Source: Hemerocallis citrina
Taxonomy: Eukaryota > Streptophyta > Magnoliopsida > Asparagales > Asphodelaceae
Direction: 5' to 3'
Length of the DNA: 64,000 bases
Assembly (NCBI GenBank): GCA_017893485.1
Contig: CM030363.1
Span: 84,931,230 to 84,995,229, forward strand
Position 1 is the first letter of the stretch. Every line of letters begins with the position of its first letter. This document shows, one piece after another, positions 57,890 to 64,000 of the stretch. Position numbers and translations under genes: made by a program. The notes beneath the pieces were generated by a model. That model was not told the origin of the DNA. It worked only from the letters and a program-made list of their open reading frames with translations, and made no database searches.

Positions 57890-59110
57890 CATTTTGAAGG
57901 TGAAAAATGACGAAAAATAGATATGCATAAAAGCTTCCAGCTTTGACAAAATCTATCACCCAATCAAGCGATAAAGCTCCTTAAAAATAACAAATGATCT
58001 CTGAAGTTCATAAAATTTGATAACAATGCTCCACACATATAGAGTAACCACATACCCAAAATTTAACCAAGAATTTCAAGTATACAAAAAGTTATGACTA
58101 TTTGAATGGGGTATAAATTTACTAACAGAAATTTCTCCGTTTTTCAACAACTGCATCAAAACTGATTTAAAAGAAATATCAAATCTCGATAAAAAATTAT
58201 GAAACTTGGTATAATTGTTGTGGGCACATAGAAGATCCTGACATTAAATTTTCAACTCAAGACTCCAAGTATTTATAGAATTATGGAAATTCGAATAGGA
58301 TGCAGATTTTCAACAGCAGCCGCGCTGCTTCTCAACCATAGTGAGATTTTTGCATTTTTAGAAATATCAAATATTCTCCAAAAATTATGAATTTGGGAGA
58401 ATTGATAAACACATGTAAGAGCAAATGCTGTCAATACTTCAATTCTAGATTGATAGTATTCAAGGAGTTATGAATTTTACAACTCAAGCATCTTAAAATT
58501 CAATACAGAAGAAATTCTTTCCACAACAGCAAGGAAACGGAATTTATTAAACTATCAGATTAAATCCAAAATTAGTGAAATTTGGTAGAGTTGTTTTTAA
58601 CATGTATAAGAAGCTCCAGTAAAAATCTCAGCTCTAGATTCATAGTTACCATGGAGATACAAATTTTACAAGTCGACATGTTAAATTTCGCAGACATCAG
58701 CTTTTCTTTTCAAAACAGCAACTTGGCTGATTTTGTAAAAATATCAAACCACCTCAAAAATTATGAAATTTGGAAAAATTGATAAAGACATGTAAAATCA
58801 CATACTGTAAAAATTTCAATTCTAGGTTCATAGTATTCAAGGAGTTATGATTTTTACAAGTTAAGCATCTTAAAATTCATTATAGCAGACTTTCTCCCCA
58901 AACAGTAGCTTTGACAAATTTATTAAAATATCAAAACACCTCTAAAATTTAAGAAATTTGGGTTGAATGCTAGGGATACAATCAAGACACTACCATAAAA
59001 ATGTCAACCACAATTTCTATCATAACACCAAGTTATGATTTTTCTAATCCGACATGCCTAATTCTTTTCAAGATTCAATATTTTCCCATCAATTGATAAT
59101 TTTAGCCATA
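57890..59110 (-). repeat. Diverged ~190-bp repeats, about six copies
   Basis: AGTTATGA-type words preceded by TTCATAGTATTCAAGG and followed by TTTTACAAGT recur at about 58085, 58270, 58450, 58645, 58830 and 59030. Each also has an AAATTATGAAATTTGG segment. Spacing is 180-200 bp. Confidence 0.75.
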
Positions 59111-59496
59111 GAAATCAAGTAGGAACGTACAAGATTTCATTCAAACCATTAATCAAGCCCAAAAATAGCCACTTCACCATTCATCAATCATTAGAATTCA
59201 ACATGCATAGAGTTTGAGAAGTCACCCAGATGAAGCTTTGATTTCTTTTCCTTGATTTCTTTGGCCTTCTCCTCCTAGCTCCTTGCTCTTCTTCTCCAAT
59301 CATTGATTTCTTCTTCTCCACCTAGGCTCCATGAAGAGATTTTATTAGTGTAGAGATGCTAGAAATGAGAAAAAAATTATTTTTGAAGTGGTAGAATTTT
59401 TAGGGTTTTGAAGAAATGAAGAAATGAATGGGTTCTCCTTGAAAAAATGGATGAAATGGAAATGGGGAGGGGGGTTTGCTACTGGCTATTGTAGAG

Positions 59497-59499
<3 letters not shown>

Positions 59500-59541
<42 letters not shown>
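59500..59541. repeat. (GA)n microsatellite
   Basis: About 21 GA units in the LTR leader region. Confidence 0.95.
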
Positions 59542-59544
<3 letters not shown>

Positions 59545-60033
59545 AGGGGTGAGAATGAGAGTGAGTGAGAGAGTGGGGGTTTTTATAAGCACATGGTTTT
59601 AGAATAAGTGGTTTTACGGTTTTTAATAAATGGTTTAGGGTTTGGATTAATATGGATATAATACATACATACTCACATATATACAACATACACATGAGTA
59701 TATACATGCATACATGTATTCATACATACATTCATGACAAGTGCATACACATCTCAAAAGAAAACATTTGTATGTTTGTATTAAAAATAATTTTATCAAT
59801 ATAGAAATATTACACATTCCGTCCCGAATATAGTTACAATTTAATTAAAAAATTATCCCAACTCCGGTTCAACAATTGTACCATTGTTGGGCTCGAAAAA
59901 TATTAAATAATATGTTCCAACACTTATTCAATTTAAACAATTGAGAAAAATCCATTAATACGTGCAAATCTTAATTGTGCGCGGACTAATGTACAAAATA
60001 GTTATATACTATTTTGCGGGATTTTACACACCA

Positions 60034-60700
60034 CCCTCGATGCCCCCTCTTGTGTGCCACCCGTGACTACTACATCCCACTGCAGCCCCGACCACCGCTC
60101 AACAACCACCGACTGCCATCACCGATCTCCACCCATTGCCTCCGCCACCTTGCTTCCCCGTCATTCGACCATCATTCATTGTCGTCGCCTTCCACCGCGA
60201 CTGCTGCCCTCCGCTGCCACCATCCCACAGTCACCACCTTCGCAACCACTGATCGATCCTCTCTCTTCTTCCTCGCGAGCACAGCAACTCCACCTTCATC
60301 AGCTCCTCACCACCTGAAGCCACCTTGCCGTAGCCATCTTCCGCGTTCTCTACCACCGTCATTGCATGTTGTGTCACTGTCTCTTTTTTTGCCGTTGTCG
60401 TCCCCACTGTTGTCCCACTGTCTCCATGTTGTTCACTGCCGTCATCGTTGCCCGTGTGTTGTAGCTGCTCTCTTCTCTATCGTACGCATCGTAATCATCT
60501 CGTCAAAAAGGCAATTTTCTCTTGAACCAACTTGTTGTTCTAGTTTAGGAATTCTTTTGATCCCTACAAGTAGTCCCTATTTCATTTATCGTATCTTATT
60601 TTGCTTGATACCTTTCAAAAAAACTATTACGAATTCATCGGCGAAACCAAGTAGTAGTTTTCTTTCTGTGCCGTTTCCTTGACTTTATTCTAAGCCTGTT
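60034..60700 (+). other. C-rich low-complexity region
   Basis: CCACC/CATC-rich sequence gives a 222-codon frame rich in Pro, His, Ser and Leu whose ATG lies in the solo LTR. No domain is seen. It is the original continuation of 55343. Confidence 0.4.
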
Positions 60701-62498
60701 ATCCGTCATCATGTGGATATACTGCACGAACATAAACTAGAAACATGTATATGTAGAAGAAATAATGATTTGTATGCATTTTGATTAGATATGATGTTAT
60801 TACTAGATTCGTGAATTTAATGCTATAGAAATAATAATTTGTCTTGTTAACAGTAGAATTCCACCCTAATGATTGAGTATAATTTCCTGTTAATTATTGC
60901 CATAAAGTTATATGCTTGTGTATCTCGTTTGTTGCTAATTAATAATAATCAATTTGCTGGTTTGCTATTTATTCCATGATGTTTTGAGTTTTTGACCCAG
61001 TTGCGGTTATAATTAAGTAGAACTTTGTAAACGACATTTCTAACCCTCTGAATCTATTTTTCCGAACTTCTTACCAATCTAAATTCCGCTTTGTAGACTA
61101 AATTATGCTTTTTTTATACTGCTTAGTTTTTAATTCCAAATTTCTGTTTAGAAACATATCGAAATTACTTGTTATTTTAAAATAGTGTATTATCAGCAAA
61201 ATGAAGACTTGAGATTAAGTACGTTGTTACTAGACATTATTAGGAATCACTTTGAAATTTTTGTAAGACTAATTGATGAAATTCCAGACCAGTTATATGT
61301 ATGAGAACATGACCCTAGGTTGCTGCCAGAACCCTAGTTCAGTAAAGATCCAGACTTTTAACCTAGCTGCATATAATATTATTTAGAACTTATTCAATGA
61401 GAGTTGTATCCCTCTCTGTCTAGAATCCAGAATATTTGATGGTTTTGTAATCCCACTTACGGATTGCAAGATATTCAGATTCTCTTGGTGTAACGTCTGA
61501 ATTATGAATATACATTATCATGTTAATTAATTGAAACAGTAGAATAAATTAAGAATTTAGACCTAAGATTAATCATGTTGTTGATGAACACTATTAAGAA
61601 TTAAATTATGGTTTGTATAAGATTATTAAATGAAATTACAGTCAACTTTTATATATAAGAATTTGACCCTACCATGCCACATAGACATGAAACCAGTAAA
61701 GACATAGCAATTGTGATTATAATATATCATGTGAATATGCATTAGAACCGTTAGGGATTCTAGTTCTAGAACCCTTTGACGGAACCAGATTTACTTTCCT
61801 GTAGATACGAGAAAGTCAGTTTTTGTACAACACCGTCTTGCTATCCACAATGTGTATTTTTGTGTTATTAAGTACAACCATGTTTGATTTCGCATCTAGT
61901 AAATAGAATTAAATATACCATGCATTGCACAGCCTTGACACCATCTCCTTGACATCACCCCAATACTTCATACCCATTGCATGTCCACATTTGAGTATAA
62001 TAAAATAATAACAAGCCGGGGTTTTAAGGGTCGAGTTGCTAGTGAACAGTTGGAGACTCGGGGAGGGGTCCCTTATTATCCGATGGATCATGGTTATGGA
62101 ATATTGATTATGGTTATTGAATATTGATTATTGATTATTATTGCTGAGTGCACGATCTGTAGAGCTGACACCATAGTCTAAACGATTACTATTTGCTTGC
62201 ACCGAGCTTGTATGGGATGTAGAATTACGTGCATTAGTTAGTATAATAAAATAATTATAAATCTAGGATTGACACTTGCATTCTCATCATGATTTTAGTT
62301 ATCAACTTAATTATGGAGTGTTGTCTCGATTATTGCATCTTTGATTATAGTCTTTTGATCCTATTATCAATAATTGTTATTGATCTTTGATTTTATTTTA
62401 GTTCATGATTTTTCTATATACCATGTTTCCTTGTTCCTTACTTTTACTACTTATTGTCTGTAACTTGCTCTAACAGACATTCCCCCCCCCCCCCCCAA
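60701..62498. other. AT-rich non-coding, with a ~360-bp diverged direct repeat
   Basis: 61180-61320 and 61540-61680 are related (GTTGTTACTAGACATTATTA against GTTGTTGATGAACACTATTA, then GATGAAATTCCAG against AATGAAATTACAG). The style resembles the middle of the giant LTRs. No gene seen. Confidence 0.45.
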
Positions 62499-62506
62499 CT
62501 CTAGAT

Positions 62507-63178
62507 TAAGGGTGGCAATAGGGTTGGGCTGGCCCGTGACCGGCCTGGCCCGGCCCACTCGGTCCTTGGCCTGACCCAGCCCGCCCAAAACCAGGATGAA
62601 CTGGAGCCAACCCGTTGAAATTGAAGGGCTGGTCCGGTTCGTTGAAAGTCCAAAAAAGCCCGAAATTGGCCTAGCCCGAAACCGGTCTGGGCCGGCCCAC
62701 GGTCCGACCATTGATTTTCTATTTTTTTAATTATTTTTTCCAGAATATTCTTTAAATAATGTGTTTGTGTAATTACTAAAATACCCCCCTAACGGATCTA
62801 TACTAGCTAGTCTTTAATCTAAATAGAGGCTATCTCGATCTCTAAATACAAATGTTCCCCTCATATTATAATTTGATAAAATTTGTATGAAATGTTACTA
62901 ATCTATTTGATTATATATTAAACTTTGTAATTCATAAAAATAATTTAATTTATGAATATCTTTTTTATCTATATGTTTTTGACAGTTCTGAACAATTTTC
63001 CTTCTCCTTGGTTTTTGTAAAATTTTTTTAAAAGGTTCTACCCCGGCCCCAGCCCAGCTGGACCCCCGAGCCAGGGGCCAAGGGCCAGGTCTGGGCCGGC
63101 ATTTCCCCACCGAGGCCTGGCCCAGCCTGGCTCGACACTCCTTCCAGCCCAGCCCGCTAGGCCCGAATGCCACCCATA
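62507..63178. mobile_element. 672-bp non-autonomous hAT element
   Basis: The ends TAAGGGTGGCAATAGGG and (inverted) TATGGGTGGCATTCGGG form terminal repeats. The 8-bp target duplication CTCTAGAT is perfect (62499-62506 and 63179-63186). Subterminal regions are rich in GGCCCGGCCC and GCCCAGCCC words. The AT-rich centre has no transposase. The poly-C run 62482-62496 abuts the left duplication. Confidence 0.92.
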
Positions 63179-63186
63179 CTCTAGAT

Positions 63187-64000
63187 GTTGAGCTTGCAGG
63201 TAAAGGAGGAGATTTGACTGAAGGACCTGGTGAGCAAATCTTCTAGAGAATTGATCTGAATTATTAGGATGTTATAATTATTTCATCAAGTTATTTTTTT
63301 CCAGTATTGTTATTAACGTTGTACTTTGTATTCCAAGCATTTTGACCCAAAGTTTATTATCTCCCAGATGTTGGATATTATTTTATGGATTTATTTCATG
63401 GATTATTGAAGTTTATTCATTGTTTAGGTGATTATTTATTAATGCATGGTTGTGATCATACTTCATATTGTTGAGTTAATCTGTTATAGCTTATGGATGA
63501 TGTACACATTATTCGCTAGGCCTTTGTTACGTGTTCGTATTCCCATATGTTGTGAAGCAGGATGTGACAGAGTACCGGGGGGAAACTCCGAGGTGGCGAG
63601 GTTGAGAAACTTCACAACAGGTTATGCATAATGGAATTAGTGCTCGATCTCTTGTGCGATCAGTCATAGAACGAATGGTTGGAGATGCTTCGTCTCAAGG
63701 CAGTGTTTGTTGAAAGGGACTGTGAGCTAACCCTTCTGCATGTTGATTGCCTCGTCGGCATGCCCATGCTCCCCAAAGTAATAAAGAATAGTGTTGGGGA
63801 GTGTGCTCTTCTTAGGGAGGTGCATGTTGGGAAGGATCTGGAGATATACCATCTCCAAGCGAAGCTTGGGCAGGTTGCGCACGGCTAGCACTTCGTTTAC
63901 TATTGTTGTTGGAGCGAGGGCGACGGTTGGTGGAGCGAGGTCAACAGCTGGAGGAGCGGGGTCTAGTGAACAGGTGGCCCCTCGTTATCCTGGTGATGCT
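63187..64000. other. No gene recognised
   Basis: AT-rich to 63530, then balanced composition. A 69-codon frame at 63679-63888 (LVGMPMLPKVIKNSVGECAL) may be a coding fragment, but I do not recognise it. Confidence 0.4.

Larger units (their letters stand above)
55349..60028 (-). mobile_element. Solo LTR of the giant-LTR family, inverted (4,680 bp)
   Basis: On the minus strand it starts TGTAAAATCCCGCAAAATAG at 60028 and ends ...GGCGTTACA at 55349. The target duplication CACCA is perfect (55344-55348 and 60029-60033). Contents follow the same plan as the 42396 LTR: microsatellite-bearing leader, AT-rich segment with ~190-bp repeats (57890-59110), GC-rich tandem array (88-bp units), then the 20-mer pair (55889-55908 and 55839-55858, spacing 50, as in the other LTR). 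No gag/pol or primer sites are present. ORFs inside are not genes. Confidence 0.9.

Noticed and set aside
60014..60682. 222-codon plus-strand frame
   Set aside because: C-rich low-complexity composition, ATG lies inside the inserted solo LTR, and no domain is visible.

Overview
This window is nuclear DNA from a flowering plant. The signs are plant Ty1/copia and Ty3/gypsy retrotransposons, hAT, CACTA, Helitron and TIR/MITE DNA transposons, plant-type spliced gene fragments, and a U1 snRNA gene with a plant snRNA promoter. The lineage cannot be fixed from the sequence. I see no complete, clearly functional protein-coding host gene. The window is gene-poor heterochromatin-like sequence built from nested transposons and captured gene pieces.

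Layout. 1-8.3 kb: pieces of a giant-LTR Ty3/gypsy family (1-1144, 5222-7194, 7195-8311) with a decayed hAT element (1145-4619) in between. 9.1-13.9 kb: a young, nearly intact Ty1/copia element with 5-bp target duplications, broken by three stops and one frameshift. 13.9-18.8 kb: the tail of an older copia element, a foldback repeat cluster, a spliced CDKC kinase fragment, and a 359-bp hairpin MITE inside a (TA)n tract. 18.8-24 kb: a CACTA terminus and an old copia element split by a MITE. 24.1-24.35 kb: a U1 snRNA gene with upstream sequence element and TATA box at the expected spacing. 25.3-33.8 kb: minus-strand copia fragments, PPR and unknown exon fragments, another giant-LTR piece with a second (TA)n-flanked element inside it, and a truncated CACTA TNP2 transposase with its 33822 terminus. 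34.2-39.3 kb: a complete CACTA element that carries spliced fragments of a BAG6-like ubiquitin-domain gene and probably a kinesin gene. 39.3-42.4 kb: a diverged copy of the CACTA target region, a small Helitron and 360-bp tandem repeats. 42.4-46.05 kb: a 3,657-bp solo LTR with target duplication CAATT. 46.9-50.1 kb: a zinc-knuckle/DUF4283 pseudogene and a TRIM-sized LTR element. 50.5-54.6 kb: a promoter and a broken gene of the 'putative gypsy-type transposon' (Transposase_28) class. 55.35-60.03 kb: a second, inverted solo LTR of 4,680 bp with target duplication CACCA. 62.5-63.2 kb: a non-autonomous hAT element with an 8-bp target duplication.

The elements form an insertion record rather than a pathway. 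The most notable signals are the giant-LTR family (3.7-4.7 kb LTRs with shared 20-mers, 88-bp and ~190-bp internal repeats, and hairpins whose stems covary), the multi-gene CACTA capture with reading frame kept across introns, two TIR elements placed in (TA)n tracts, and the U1 gene. All family calls come from reading motifs by eye; no database search was run.
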